A stretch of 64,000 nucleotides of DNA from Psychrosphaera haliotis (GTDB lineage Bacteria > Pseudomonadota > Gammaproteobacteria > Enterobacterales > Alteromonadaceae), in assembly GCF_039523615.1 (NCBI RefSeq), contig NZ_BAAAFQ010000001.1, positions 1-64,000 on the forward strand, read 5' to 3'. Positions 1 to 9,102 of this stretch are shown here, one piece after another. A model generated the notes under the pieces. The model was not told the origin of the DNA. It was given only the letters and a program-made list of their open reading frames with translations, and made no database searches. Within the stretch, counting starts at the first letter, position 1, and every line of letters begins with the position of its first letter. The position numbers and the translations under genes are program-made.

Positions 1-106
1 AATAGCGCTGTGGACCCACCTGATTCCATTTCGAACTCAGAAGTGAAACGCAGCTGCGGCGATGGTAGTGTAGCATTTGCTATGCGAGAGTAGCTCACCG
101 CCAGGC
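1..106 (+). rRNA. rrf: 5S ribosomal RNA, copy 1 (5' end outside window)
   Basis: This is the 3' part of a 5S rRNA, the small RNA of the large ribosomal subunit. The conserved loop stretch CGAACTCAGAAGTGAAACG and the later GATGGTAGTG and ATGCGAGAGTAG segments are all present. About the first ten bases lie left of the window, so the 5' strand of helix I is missing; its 3' partner is at about 98-106. A hairpin terminator follows directly. A near-identical second copy starts about 80 bases downstream, so this is the tail of an rRNA operon read on the plus strand. Confidence 0.95.
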
Positions 107-117
107 TCCCATACTAA

Positions 118-146
118 CCCCTTGCACATGGTGCGAGGGGTTTTAT
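118..146 (+). terminator. Rho-independent terminator after first 5S gene
   Basis: The arms CCCCTTGCAC and GTGCGAGGGG close on an ATG loop and are followed by TTTTATTTT. It lies between the two 5S copies, so the second copy depends on read-through or on its own promoter. Confidence 0.85.
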
Positions 147-187
147 TTTGCTCTAATTTAGGCTTCAGCCCGAGCAAACAAGTTTAT

Positions 188-303
188 ACTTGATGGCAAT
201 AGCGTTGTGGACCCACCTGATTCCATTTCGAACTCAGAAGTGAAACGCAACTGCGGCGATGGTAGTGTAGCATTTGCTATGCGAGAGTAGCTCACCGTCA
301 AGT
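188..303 (+). rRNA. rrf: 5S ribosomal RNA, copy 2
   Basis: This is a complete 5S rRNA of about 116 nt. Helix I is formed by ACTTGATGG at the 5' end and CCGTCAAGT at the 3' end, which sets both ends to within a base or two. It matches copy 1 except for a few paired changes: T205/A250 replace C8/G53 in helix II, and three helix I positions differ. Both copies therefore keep their folding, and neither looks decayed. A strong terminator follows at 312-339. Confidence 0.95.
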
Positions 304-311
304 TCCCATAA

Positions 312-339
312 AAAAAGCCCGCACTTGTGCGGGCTTTTT
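312..339 (+). terminator. Rho-independent terminator of the rRNA operon
   Basis: A perfect 8-bp stem, GCCCGCAC/GTGCGGGC, closes on a two-base spacer and is flanked by runs of A before and T after. It ends the rRNA operon behind the second 5S gene. Confidence 0.9.
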
Positions 340-408
340 GCTTTTCAGGTCCTTTATATTTCCATCATCTCTATAGTTACTTTTAGTATTAAGAGCATTT
401 TAATTATT

Positions 409-440
409 AATAAACACACCTTAGAAAAGGTGTGTTTATT
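409..440 (-). terminator. Hairpin terminator behind sbcB
   Basis: A 14-bp perfect stem AATAAACACACCTT/AAGGTGTGTTTATT with an AGAA loop lies 12 bases past the sbcB stop codon. The T run is short on either strand, so termination is likely but not certain. Confidence 0.65.
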
Positions 441-452
441 CGTAATATGCAA

Positions 453-1886
453 CTATATTGACTGCACATATAAATATAACTCTTTCAAAATGGCCATGTT
501 CTTTTCATTACCATCTTGTTTCATTGCACAAGACTCCAAAGCCAATTGAAATTCATCCATAGTAAGGTTTGGTTTATCTACGCCATGCATAAGTTTGTCA
601 GTTCGGTATTGTTGCCACCAAGCTGAATCGGCTTGGGACAACATAGACGTAAAGTAACGAGCTTTATACAAACGCCACAATTGATTTAATTTTTGATCTT
701 CAAAATTAACATTTAGTTTCCACTGTTCTGAAATAGAATGTTGATGGATCGTTTTTTTCTGGTGTTGGTCTGCTGTAGAGGTAAAACCTTCATATAAACG
801 ATATTCAGGGTTAGTCTCTGGTTCATATTCTTTTTCAAAGGTAAAAACATCATTTAGCGCAATTAACAGCTCAGGGTTAGCTTTTAATGTAGCTAGGTTT
901 TTTAAACACGCTTCTCTATCTATCCCTAGCCTTTCAGCATTTTCAGGAAGAAGTGTTTTTGCAGGAGCTAAAACAGGGCACTTATTTAATTGAACCGTTT
1001 TTAAACCAATACGTTCTTCGCCATTAAGATCAACGGTTTTAGTGTACATTTTAGTTGCTAACTCTTCTGAGCCTAAACCAATTAACGGAGATGGGTCTTT
1101 GGTTAAATCATAAACAATGATCGAATTCTTATTTTTAGGATGAAAACCTATTGGTGCTATCCACGAAGTACAGCCTTGCCAAGCTGAAAACATACCAGAT
1201 GTGTGTACTAATGGAGTTAAGCTATATACATCTATAAGTTCATTAAGCTTATTTTTATCTCTGTGCTCAAATAAAAAGTTATAAAGTTTCGGCTGTTTGT
1301 TCTTTATTAATTTCGCTAGCTCTATAGTTGCTATCACGTCAGAGAGAGCATCATGTGCAGAGCCATGTTCAATATTGTTTGCTTTAGTTAGAAGCTCAAG
1401 GCGAAAACTAGGTTTTCCCTCTGCATCTACAGGCCAATTAATTCCCTCTGGTCGTAATGCATAACATGCTCTGACCATATCAAGAATGTCCCAACGCGAA
1501 TTATTATTTTGCCAACCGTAGGCGTATGGGTCATAGAAGTTTCGGTAAAGGCCATACCTGATCATCTCATCGTCAAAACGTATATTGTTATAACCAATAC
1601 AAGTGGTATTTGGCTTTGCGATTTCGTTGTGAATCAGTTTAAAAAATTCAGGTTCAATTAAACCTTTTTGAAGTGTTTGCTGTGGAGTGATACCTGTAAT
1701 TAAAGCAGCCTCTGGATGAGGTAAGTAATCATTCGGGATTTGGCAATACTCAACAAGTGGCTCGCCAATAATATTCAAGTCTAAGTCGGTGCGAATACCA
1801 GCAAATTGACTCGGTTTGTCTTTTTTAGGGCTTGTGCCCCAAGACTCAAAATCATACCAGTAAATAGTGGGTTCTATAGTAGACAT
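453..1886 (-). CDS. sbcB: Exodeoxyribonuclease I
   Basis: Exonuclease I degrades single-stranded DNA from the 3' end and acts in recombination and mismatch repair. The 477-residue product has the usual length (475 in E. coli). It opens with a DEDD-family exonuclease domain: Exo I motif YDFESWG with D12 and E14, the GYNNIRFDDE segment near residue 105, and the Exo III motif HDALSDV near residue 185. The C-terminal half is the ExoI-specific extension. The gene lies 13 bases behind the LysE-family gene on the same strand, so the two are probably cotranscribed. There is nothing unusual in it. Confidence 0.97.
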   Translation of the reverse strand: MSTIEPTIYWYDFESWGTSPKKDKPSQFAGIRTDLDLNIIGEPLVEYCQIPNDYLPHPEAALITGITPQQTLQKGLIEPEFFKLIHNEIAKPNTTCIGYNNIRFDDEMIRYGLYRNFYDPYAYGWQNNNSRWDILDMVRACYALRPEGINWPVDAEGKPSFRLELLTKANNIEHGSAHDALSDVIATIELAKLIKNKQPKLYNFLFEHRDKNKLNELIDVYSLTPLVHTSGMFSAWQGCTSWIAPIGFHPKNKNSIIVYDLTKDPSPLIGLGSEELATKMYTKTVDLNGEERIGLKTVQLNKCPVLAPAKTLLPENAERLGIDREACLKNLATLKANPELLIALNDVFTFEKEYEPETNPEYRLYEGFTSTADQHQKKTIHQHSISEQWKLNVNFEDQKLNQLWRLYKARYFTSMLSQADSAWWQQYRTDKLMHGVDKPNLTMDEFQLALESCAMKQDGNEKNMAILKELYLYVQSI

Positions 1887-1899
1887 ATTAATCCGTAAA

Positions 1900-2562
1900 C
1901 TAACGCCAAATTACGCTATTGGCAGCAATTAAAATAAAGATCAAAGCCTGGGTTCGTAATAACCAAACTTTAATTGTAGGGCTTGCAGTTAAACGACGCT
2001 TAGCTTGAATCGCTATCGAGACTACAAATAAATACCAAAATAAATCTATAAAAAATACTGTACTCAATAAAATAGATGCCAATGCAATAGTCATATTTTC
2101 GCTTGGTATGAATTGAGAAAAAAGAGCTAGAAAGAAAAATGCGAGCTTCGGGTTTAAGAAACCAATTAGAAAGGCTTCCGCTATAGCGCTCTTATAAGAG
2201 CCAGCCTGGTTATTTGTCGTATTCATTTCAGCATTAGACGTATGTTCGAATACTTCTGGCCTATCTATATTTAGCTTCTGGGCCGAAATAAGTATATTGA
2301 CCGCTATGTACAATAAATAAAGTGCGCCTAAAATAATCAGAGTATTTGCTACAACCGGAAAAGCAACAAATAATTTAGACAGGCCTAAAATAGTACCTAG
2401 CGCGTATAAAAAAATAGCGAAGGCATGAGCAACGCTAGCCAATCTTCCTGCTACTGCATTTGTTTTGTATGTATGGCCTAAAATTACCGCTAAACTTGGT
2501 CCTGGTGTCGCTGCTCCTAAAAAACAGACTAATGCTAAGGACAACCACTCATATAAATTCAT
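1900..2562 (-). CDS. LysE/RhtB-family amino-acid exporter
   Basis: This inner-membrane protein of 220 residues belongs to the LysE/RhtB family, which exports amino acids or related small metabolites; the substrate cannot be told from sequence. The N-terminus carries the family signature GAATPGPSLAVILGHT at about residues 15-30, and there are about six hydrophobic segments. The frame stays open for 49 codons upstream of the chosen start. I placed the start at 2562 because AAAGGAG stands 6 bases before that ATG and family members begin with this kind of hydrophobic segment. It is divergent from the CBS-domain gene at 2712 and probably leads sbcB. Confidence 0.87.
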   Translation of the reverse strand: MNLYEWLSLALVCFLGAATPGPSLAVILGHTYKTNAVAGRLASVAHAFAIFLYALGTILGLSKLFVAFPVVANTLIILGALYLLYIAVNILISAQKLNIDRPEVFEHTSNAEMNTTNNQAGSYKSAIAEAFLIGFLNPKLAFFFLALFSQFIPSENMTIALASILLSTVFFIDLFWYLFVVSIAIQAKRRLTASPTIKVWLLRTQALIFILIAANSVIWR

Positions 2563-2711
2563 ACTGACTCCTTTAAAATGGGATTTTCCCACAGAAACCA
2601 GCGCATATATAGTAAATACAGGCAAAAAATCTTCTAAAAGTATCAGAAAAACAACGCAAAATTCGAAAAAAGTTCTAGCATTATAAGTGTAATGCAATTT
2701 GAGGATCACAA

Positions 2712-3143
2712 ATGGAATCAGTCAAAGTTAAAGACCATATGAATCACCGACCTGTTTGGTTTAAAGGTACTGAAACGGTAGTTGAAGCCGTTGAAAAACT
2801 ACTTCAGTCAAAAAGTTCTGGAGGTGCTGTAGTAAATGAAAATAAACAAGTGGTTGGATTTCTATCTGAGCAAGACTGTCTCAAAGCCATGTTGTCTTCT
2901 ACTTATCATAGTGGCGAAGCTTCTAAATGTGTTGCAGAAGTGATGTCAACAGAAACACAGCTAGTTAAGCCTTATGATAGTATCTTGGCTGTAGCGGAAG
3001 ACATGCTTATAAACAAACCAAGGGTTTATCCAGTGGTGGATGACGATGGTCATCTTGTCGGAAGTTTAACCCGTACGTTAATTCTCAGCGCTTTAGATAA
3101 ACATTTACATTCTATTTATGAAAAAGGTTCTCACTTTGTTTAG
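2712..3143 (+). CDS. CBS-domain-pair protein
   Basis: A 143-residue soluble protein made of two CBS domains (about residues 5-60 and 75-135) and nothing else. CBS pairs bind adenine nucleotides such as AMP, ATP or SAM and often regulate a partner protein. The typical 'G-hhs-D/Q' endings are visible as VVGFLSEQDCLKAM and LVGSLTRTLILSAL. GAGGA before the ATG serves as ribosome-binding site. It is divergent from the LysE-type gene, with about 150 bases between the two starts. I cannot name the partner or pathway. Confidence 0.85.
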   Translation: MESVKVKDHMNHRPVWFKGTETVVEAVEKLLQSKSSGGAVVNENKQVVGFLSEQDCLKAMLSSTYHSGEASKCVAEVMSTETQLVKPYDSILAVAEDMLINKPRVYPVVDDDGHLVGSLTRTLILSALDKHLHSIYEKGSHFV

Positions 3144-3305
3144 TGAGTCTACAAATAATGAAATAGAGAGACGTAAACAAATCAGTAGACGCTCTGTCTA
3201 TCCCACTGAAAGCCTAAATTAGTTGGTACTGAATATGCTTTTTGGATTTGATTATCAATGTTAGAATTGAATTAATTTCCAGTAGTTAGATATTTTAGGC
3301 TTTTT

Positions 3306-6300
3306 GTGCAATCAAATCATTCACCAATTCTAAATGGCGTATTGCGCCAAGATTTCTTCAAATTAAAGTCTCGGCTACGTTCGTTAACAAAAGTTACAGA
3401 CGAAAATAAAAAGAAGAATATTCAAGAGTCTATAACAGCAGCAATAGCAAAATCTCAGCAACTGCGCGATAAAAAAGAATCAAATATTCCAGCAATAAAC
3501 TACCCTGAACAATTGCCCGTTAGTCAGAAAAAAGATGACATCAAAGAGGCAATTCTAAATAACCAAGTCGTTATTATTGCGGGTGAAACCGGGTCAGGTA
3601 AAACGACACAAATTCCCAAAATGTGTCTAGAACTAGGCCGGGGAATAGAAGGCAAGATTGGCCATACACAACCAAGACGATTAGCGGCTAGAAGTGTTGC
3701 TAATCGACTTTCTGATGAACTTGAAAGTGAACTAGGACAAGCGGTAGGTTACAAAGTTAGGTTTAATGACCAAGTGTCTGAGCACAGTTATATTAAGCTG
3801 ATGACCGACGGCGTACTATTAGCCGAATTACAGCATGACAGGTATCTAAACCAATACGACACCTTAATTATTGATGAAGCTCATGAACGTAGTTTAAATA
3901 TCGATTTTATTTTAGGTTTATTAAAAGAACTTTTACCAAAGCGTCCAGATTTAAAAGTTATAATTACATCAGCAACCATCGATCCTGAAAGATTTAGTAA
4001 GCATTTCTTTGACGCACCTATTATTTCGGTAAGCGGTAGAACCTTTCCAGTAGAAGTTAGATACCGGCCTTCAGAAGACGTAAGCATAGCGAGTGAATTA
4101 GCCGAAAAGTATCAAGATAGTGAACAAATCAACGCAATATTTGCAGCTGTTGAAGAGCTTGATAACGAAGCTCCAGGCGACATTCTATTGTTTATGAATG
4201 GTGAGCGAGAGATAAGAGATACTGCAGATGCACTCGTTAAGCGCAACTTTAGACAAACTGAAGTTTTACCCTTATTTGCAAGGCTTTCCGCAGCTGAACA
4301 AAATCGTATATTTGCACCACATTCCAAAAGAAGGATTGTTTTAGCGACTAACGTTGCAGAAACTTCTTTAACAGTTCCTGGCATTAAGTATGTTATTGAT
4401 ACTGGTACCGCTAGAATATCTAGGTACAGCTATAAAACAAAAGTACAGCGTTTACCTATAGAGGCTATTTCACAAGCCAGTGCCAATCAGCGTAAAGGAC
4501 GATGTGGGCGAACAGAGCCTGGTATTTGTATCAGGCTATATAGCGAAGAAGACTTTGAATCTAGGCCGGAATTTACAGCACCTGAAATACTCAGAACTAA
4601 TCTCGCGTCTGTAATTCTACAAATGTTGTCTTTGGATTTAGGCGATATTGAGTCTTTTCCATTTATACAGCAGCCTGATAGTCGGTTTATCTCCGATGGT
4701 ATGCGACTATTAGAAGAGCTTGGTGCAGTTAAAAAAGGGATTGGTCAGTCAAAGTCACCTAGAAGTAAAAAACGTAAACCAATGACCATTCAGTTAACTC
4801 GTCTAGGTCAACAACTGAGCCGAGTACCTCTAGATCCTAGGCTTGCGGCTATGGTATTAAACGCTCAAAGTACTAACGCATTGCATGAAGTTGTTATTAT
4901 AGCCACCGGCTTGAGTATACAAGATCCTAGAGAGCGTCCGTCTGAATTTAAACAAAAATCTGATGAAAGCCATGCTCGCTTCAAAGACAAAGAGTCGGAT
5001 TTTGTGTCATTTTTGAATTTATGGGATTACCTCATTGCCTTGCAGGATTTAGATTCTAAATCTCAATTTAGAAAAAGGTGTAAACAAGAGTTTATAAGCT
5101 ACCTAAGAGTAAGAGAGTGGCAGGATCTTGTATTTCAAATTGAGTCCACCTTGTCAGATTTAGGTATAAAGCTACCAACAAAAATGTCTAAATCTAATAC
5201 TCAAGAACTAGAAGAAGAATTCATAGATAATCCTACTATGGAGAGAAATTATCGTGCCATTCACGTTCCAATTCTCACAGGGCTGTTAGGTCACATAGGC
5301 CAAAAACTAATTCGAGAAGAGAAAAAGCCTACCGATAAGAAGCCAAAAGCGCTTGGTTATCAAGGCGCAAGAAATACTAACTTTCATGTCTTTCCTGGCT
5401 CAAATTTATTTAAAAACACGCCTAAATGGATCATGGCCGCTGAACTCGTAGAGACATCTAAGCTCTATGCTCGCTATGCCGCCAAGATTGAACCTGACTG
5501 GATATCACCTTTAGCTCAACATTTGGTCTCAAGGACTCATGCAGAGCCATACTGGGATAAGAAGCAAGGCTGTGTCATGGCTTATGAAACACAAACCTTA
5601 TTCGGTTTAACCATTGTAGCTAGGAAGCGTGTTAATTTTAGCAAAATTGATGCTGAACAAAGTCAGCATTTATTTATTCAGCAAGCGCTCGTTTATGGGG
5701 ACCTTGGTAAACAACTACCATTTTTGACTAAGAATTTAGCGTTAATTGAAAGTATTAAAGAAATTGAAAACAAAACACGTCGCCGTGATGTGCTTCAAGA
5801 CGAGCCTGAACTCGTTGAGTTTTATAAACAGCGTTTACCAGTCGCAGTTAACAACAGAGCTGAATTAGAAAAATGGCTTAAAATTAATAATACTGAATTA
5901 CTAGAAGCAAAATTCAGTGACTTTTCTGTGACAGAAGACGGTAGCAAACTAGTTAAAAAATTCCCCGACTTTTGGCGTCAAGATGCATTAACTCTTCCAA
6001 TTGAGTATGACTTTGAACCTGGTCAAGAATATGCAGATGGCGTTTCAGTTAGAATACCTCTAGCGTTACTTAATCAAGTACAAGTAAAAGGTTTTGATTG
6101 GGGGATTGTGCCCTATAGACATGAGTTGTTGGTCTCTTTGATCAAGTCGTTACCAAAAACATTGAGAAGGAATTTTGTTCCAGCACCTAATTTTGCCGAT
6201 GCGATTTTACAAAGATTTGAAGAAAAAGCGGTGGATACCAATGAGCCGCTAATAGATGCAGTATCGCTTGGCTTGTTTCGAATGACAGGCGTAAAAATCG

Positions 6301-7337
6301 ATAAAGATGCGTGGCAGTTAAACTCGATAGCGCCTCACTTAAAAATAAACTTTAGAGTAGTAGGGGAGTCCGGCCAAGTATTAGCTCAAGGCTTTGATTT
6401 ATTAGAGTTGCAAAGTCAACTGCAAGGCAAAATAAAAGAAAGCCTGAAAAAAGCGGTGGATGACGATATTGAGCAAAAAAATGTAGAAGATTGGACCTTT
6501 GGTGAATTACCGATTAATTACGTTAAAAAACAAGCTGGATTTGAAGTGAAAGCATATCCGGCATTAGTAGTTCAAGACAATAAAATAAATGTTGAATTAC
6601 TTGATAATGCAGAAAAAGCAGAGCACGAGCACTTAAAAGGGGTGGTTGCACTACTAATTAAAACACTACCTTCGCCGATTAAACATTTACAGAAAAAACT
6701 GCCTAACAAATCTAAGTTAGTTTTATATTTTAATCCTTTTGGCCAAATAGAAGCATTGATAAAAGACTGTGTTAAAACGGCTATTGAACAACAAGTTAAA
6801 AGCAAGCCGCCTAGAAACGAAGCTGAGTTCTTTCATTTACAAGAATCAATTGGCGTACAACTAAATGATTTGGTGTTTGATATAACTCAGAAAGTGGAAA
6901 AAGTTTTATTTATTGGACACCAAATTGCGAAAAAGCTGAAAGGGAAAGTATCACTAGATATGATTCAAGCTAATGCTTACATCAAAGCGCATTTGGAATC
7001 GTTGATATACAAAGACTTTGTAAGTGAAGTTGGTTATGAAAAATTAGATGACTTACTTCGATATGTAAAAGCCCTAGAAATAAGGCATGAAAAGCTAAAG
7101 TCGGATGCAGGAAAAGATAGACAAATTCAGATTGAATTAGACAAGGTTTATGAGAGTTATGATGGGCTGCTTAAACGGTTACCAAAAGGTTTCCCAATTC
7201 CAGTAGATGTAGAAGAAATATACTGGATGATAGAAGAGCTTAGAGTTTCTCTATTTGCACAGCAGTTGGGAACAAAATACCCAATATCGGCTAAAAGAGT
7301 TAAACAAGCTATAAATGAAGTGTTAAAAGCACTGTAG
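3306..7337 (+). CDS. hrpA: ATP-dependent RNA helicase HrpA
   Basis: HrpA is a DEAH-box RNA helicase, linked in other bacteria to mRNA processing and, more recently, to rescue of stalled ribosomes. The 1343-residue product follows E. coli HrpA closely along its length. Walker A is GETGSGKT at 93-100, the DEAH box is at 190-193, and SATIDPERFS and the QRKGRCGR arginine-finger motif follow. Then come the HA2/OB-fold region and the long HrpA-specific C-terminus. The start is a GTG with only a weak upstream site (TAGG), but the distance from it to Walker A matches homologues. It is transcribed alone and ends in a terminator shared with the gene opposite. Confidence 0.96.
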   Translation: MQSNHSPILNGVLRQDFFKLKSRLRSLTKVTDENKKKNIQESITAAIAKSQQLRDKKESNIPAINYPEQLPVSQKKDDIKEAILNNQVVIIAGETGSGKTTQIPKMCLELGRGIEGKIGHTQPRRLAARSVANRLSDELESELGQAVGYKVRFNDQVSEHSYIKLMTDGVLLAELQHDRYLNQYDTLIIDEAHERSLNIDFILGLLKELLPKRPDLKVIITSATIDPERFSKHFFDAPIISVSGRTFPVEVRYRPSEDVSIASELAEKYQDSEQINAIFAAVEELDNEAPGDILLFMNGEREIRDTADALVKRNFRQTEVLPLFARLSAAEQNRIFAPHSKRRIVLATNVAETSLTVPGIKYVIDTGTARISRYSYKTKVQRLPIEAISQASANQRKGRCGRTEPGICIRLYSEEDFESRPEFTAPEILRTNLASVILQMLSLDLGDIESFPFIQQPDSRFISDGMRLLEELGAVKKGIGQSKSPRSKKRKPMTIQLTRLGQQLSRVPLDPRLAAMVLNAQSTNALHEVVIIATGLSIQDPRERPSEFKQKSDESHARFKDKESDFVSFLNLWDYLIALQDLDSKSQFRKRCKQEFISYLRVREWQDLVFQIESTLSDLGIKLPTKMSKSNTQELEEEFIDNPTMERNYRAIHVPILTGLLGHIGQKLIREEKKPTDKKPKALGYQGARNTNFHVFPGSNLFKNTPKWIMAAELVETSKLYARYAAKIEPDWISPLAQHLVSRTHAEPYWDKKQGCVMAYETQTLFGLTIVARKRVNFSKIDAEQSQHLFIQQALVYGDLGKQLPFLTKNLALIESIKEIENKTRRRDVLQDEPELVEFYKQRLPVAVNNRAELEKWLKINNTELLEAKFSDFSVTEDGSKLVKKFPDFWRQDALTLPIEYDFEPGQEYADGVSVRIPLALLNQVQVKGFDWGIVPYRHELLVSLIKSLPKTLRRNFVPAPNFADAILQRFEEKAVDTNEPLIDAVSLGLFRMTGVKIDKDAWQLNSIAPHLKINFRVVGESGQVLAQGFDLLELQSQLQGKIKESLKKAVDDDIEQKNVEDWTFGELPINYVKKQAGFEVKAYPALVVQDNKINVELLDNAEKAEHEHLKGVVALLIKTLPSPIKHLQKKLPNKSKLVLYFNPFGQIEALIKDCVKTAIEQQVKSKPPRNEAEFFHLQESIGVQLNDLVFDITQKVEKVLFIGHQIAKKLKGKVSLDMIQANAYIKAHLESLIYKDFVSEVGYEKLDDLLRYVKALEIRHEKLKSDAGKDRQIQIELDKVYESYDGLLKRLPKGFPIPVDVEEIYWMIEELRVSLFAQQLGTKYPISAKRVKQAINEVLKAL

Positions 7338-7377
7338 GTTTATAAGCCATATTTAGCACTGGTCAGTCATCGTGATA

Positions 7378-7410
7378 AAAAAAAAGGAAGCTTATGCTTC
7401 CTTTTTTTTA
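7378..7410. terminator. Bidirectional terminator between hrpA and the OMP gene
   Basis: The stem GGAAGC/GCTTCC with a TTAT loop is flanked by a long A run on the left and a long T run on the right. It can act on both convergent genes. Confidence 0.88.
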
Positions 7411-7424
7411 TCGTGTTCTTTGTT

Positions 7425-8180
7425 TTAGAAGTGCAAAGACACACCAACAAATGCACCAGACATATCAATGTCGGCCATTAAATCATCTTCATCACCGTCA
7501 AAGTCCGTAGGATCTATATCAAGTTGAAATGAGCGGTAACCCGCTTCTAAATTAACATCTAAAAGTGGAATCATTGGTAAGGTGTAACGTAAAACAATTT
7601 GATAGTCAGTGTGGTTTGTATCACCGTAACCAACATAATTTGCTTCACCCATTAAGGCTAAACCGGTAAATGGTAATTCTGCACCTACTCTTGCAAACAA
7701 CATTGGTACTGGAGCATCAAGTTCCGCGATTGCATCACCAATTTGCACAAAACCGTCAAATTTACGTACGTTAAGACCAAAATCCACGGTAGCAATTGGT
7801 AAAGGTAGGCCCCAGTATAGTGTGTAATCAGTATGAGTTAAGTCAGCTGCAGTATCTTGGCGGCCATTACCTGTAGTATCACCACCAAAGTTGTAGTTGT
7901 TGTCTAGCTGAGCAAAGCCCGTAGTATCTAGTGAAGTCTGTTTAATTTGAATATTCGGAATTAATGGAATTGGATGCTCAAACGCAGCCCATATTACATT
8001 ATTCGTATTGTCATCAAAATTTAGGTCATCTTGTAGGTCTAAGCTGCTAGGGTTTGCAGACACAACACCTTCATATGTTGTATTCCAAGCATAAGCACCA
8101 GCCCATACATCTACAAGTGGAGCAGCTGAAACATTAGCTGAAGCCAATGCAAGTCCTAAAGCTGTAATTATTTTTTTCAT
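7425..8180 (-). CDS. Outer-membrane beta-barrel protein, TIGR04219 type
   Basis: A 251-residue exported protein. A signal peptide covers residues 1-19 (MKKIITALGLALASANVSA) with cleavage before APL. The mature part shows alternating beta-strand patterns, many aromatic residues, and a terminal strand ending in SLHF, which is typical of outer-membrane barrels. The N-terminal 'VDVWAGAYAWNTTYEG' pattern matches the TIGR04219 family of Alteromonadales and Vibrionales, whose function is unknown. It is monocistronic, with about 190 bases of upstream sequence holding its promoter and that of the divergent response-regulator gene. Confidence 0.82.
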   Translation of the reverse strand: MKKIITALGLALASANVSAAPLVDVWAGAYAWNTTYEGVVSANPSSLDLQDDLNFDDNTNNVIWAAFEHPIPLIPNIQIKQTSLDTTGFAQLDNNYNFGGDTTGNGRQDTAADLTHTDYTLYWGLPLPIATVDFGLNVRKFDGFVQIGDAIAELDAPVPMLFARVGAELPFTGLALMGEANYVGYGDTNHTDYQIVLRYTLPMIPLLDVNLEAGYRSFQLDIDPTDFDGDEDDLMADIDMSGAFVGVSLHF

Positions 8181-8368
8181 TTTCCATTCCTAGGTTCAGA
8201 CGATTGTCATGTCTCTATTTTCAATGGTTAGATAGTATAAAGTCAATTGTTAGATTAATTAATATTAACTAATACTAGATTTTTTTTTGATACTTGGTAT
8301 TTTGGACATTGAGTTTATATAACACTGGTCTGCTAGTCAGATTGAACTTTTGTTATTTTGGGTGCTGA

Positions 8369-8746
8369 ATGCATAAAATAAATGTTTTGCTGGTTGACGA
8401 TGAATATTTCAATTTTGAAATGTTAGACATTACTTTGGGTGATTCATTTAATATATCTTACGCAAAATCAGGTCAATCCGCATTATCAAAAGTAGTATCT
8501 GACAAACCAGATGTATTGTTGCTTGATGTTTGTATGCCTGGTTTAGATGGTTATGACACGTGTCGATTGATAAAGAACACGCCAGAGACATCCAAAATAC
8601 CAATTATAATGCTGTCTGGTTTAGAGAATACGGAAGATAAATCAGAGGCGTTTAAAAGTGGCTGTGATGATTATGTTACCAAGCCATTTGAGATAGAAGA
8701 GTTAAAAGAAAAGCTAATAACGTTTGCAAATCTAAATAAAGGATAG
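8369..8746 (+). CDS. Single-domain response regulator (receiver only)
   Basis: A 125-residue CheY-like receiver domain with no output domain. The acidic pocket is at D10/D11, the phospho-acceptor is D53 (LLLDVCMPG), the switch residue is S83 (IIMLSG) and the conserved lysine is K105 (VTKPFE). Phosphorylation by a histidine kinase, not present in the window, would be expected. The gene stops 8 bases before a PilZ-domain gene with a strong ribosome-binding site, so the two are probably cotranscribed. This suggests it feeds into c-di-GMP-linked motility or adhesion control, which is an inference from context. Confidence 0.88.
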   Translation: MHKINVLLVDDEYFNFEMLDITLGDSFNISYAKSGQSALSKVVSDKPDVLLLDVCMPGLDGYDTCRLIKNTPETSKIPIIMLSGLENTEDKSEAFKSGCDDYVTKPFEIEELKEKLITFANLNKG

Positions 8747-8754
8747 GAGGCTGC

Positions 8755-9054
8755 ATGATTCGATATGATGATAATCGTAATTTTTTCCGAATGATGGTTA
8801 ATACGAGTATAGAAGTAGAAATCACAGATGCAGATGCAGGAAGAAAGGTTGACGCGGTTTGTAGAGACTTAAGTGCAACTGGTATGGCTATTGAAACTGA
8901 CGAGCATATTGAACCTGGGACAAACATTGTTTGTCGGGTTGACGGTACAAGCAATAACTTGCCTGCGCTTCACGCAAAAGCAACCGTGGTAAGATGTAAT
9001 CAAGAGGATTCTGGCGCCTTTATGATAGGCGTAGAAATCAACGAACAACTTTGA
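8755..9054 (+). CDS. PilZ-domain protein
   Basis: A 99-residue protein consisting of a single PilZ domain, the common receptor for cyclic di-GMP. Both ligand motifs are intact: RxxxR is R8-NFF-R12, and D/NxSxxG is D38-L-S40-AT-G43. It can therefore be expected to bind the messenger. AGGAGG stands just before the ATG. It follows the receiver-only response regulator by 8 bases. The output is not evident from sequence; proteins of this size often act by binding a flagellar, pilus or secretion partner. Confidence 0.87.
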   Translation: MIRYDDNRNFFRMMVNTSIEVEITDADAGRKVDAVCRDLSATGMAIETDEHIEPGTNIVCRVDGTSNNLPALHAKATVVRCNQEDSGAFMIGVEINEQL

Positions 9055-9060
9055 ATAAAT

Positions 9061-9098
9061 GAAGTCCCGAAAAGCTAGACTTTTAGGGACTTTACAAA
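9061..9098. terminator. Hairpin between PilZ gene and cspD
   Basis: The inverted repeat AAGTCCC ... GGGACTT with an inner GAAAAG/CTTTT extension lies between the convergent stop codons. The T run on the plus side is short (TTTACAAATT). It is a probable shared terminator. Confidence 0.6.
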
Positions 9099-9102
9099 TT
9101 CA

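Noticed and set aside
274..549. 91-codon frame across the end of the second 5S gene
   Set aside because: It begins inside the 5S RNA, crosses a strong terminator and ends in antisense sbcB.
2563..2709. 49-codon N-terminal extension of the LysE-family gene
   Set aside because: The ATG at 2562 has a strong AAAGGAG site and fits the family; the extension covers the promoter region shared with the CBS gene.
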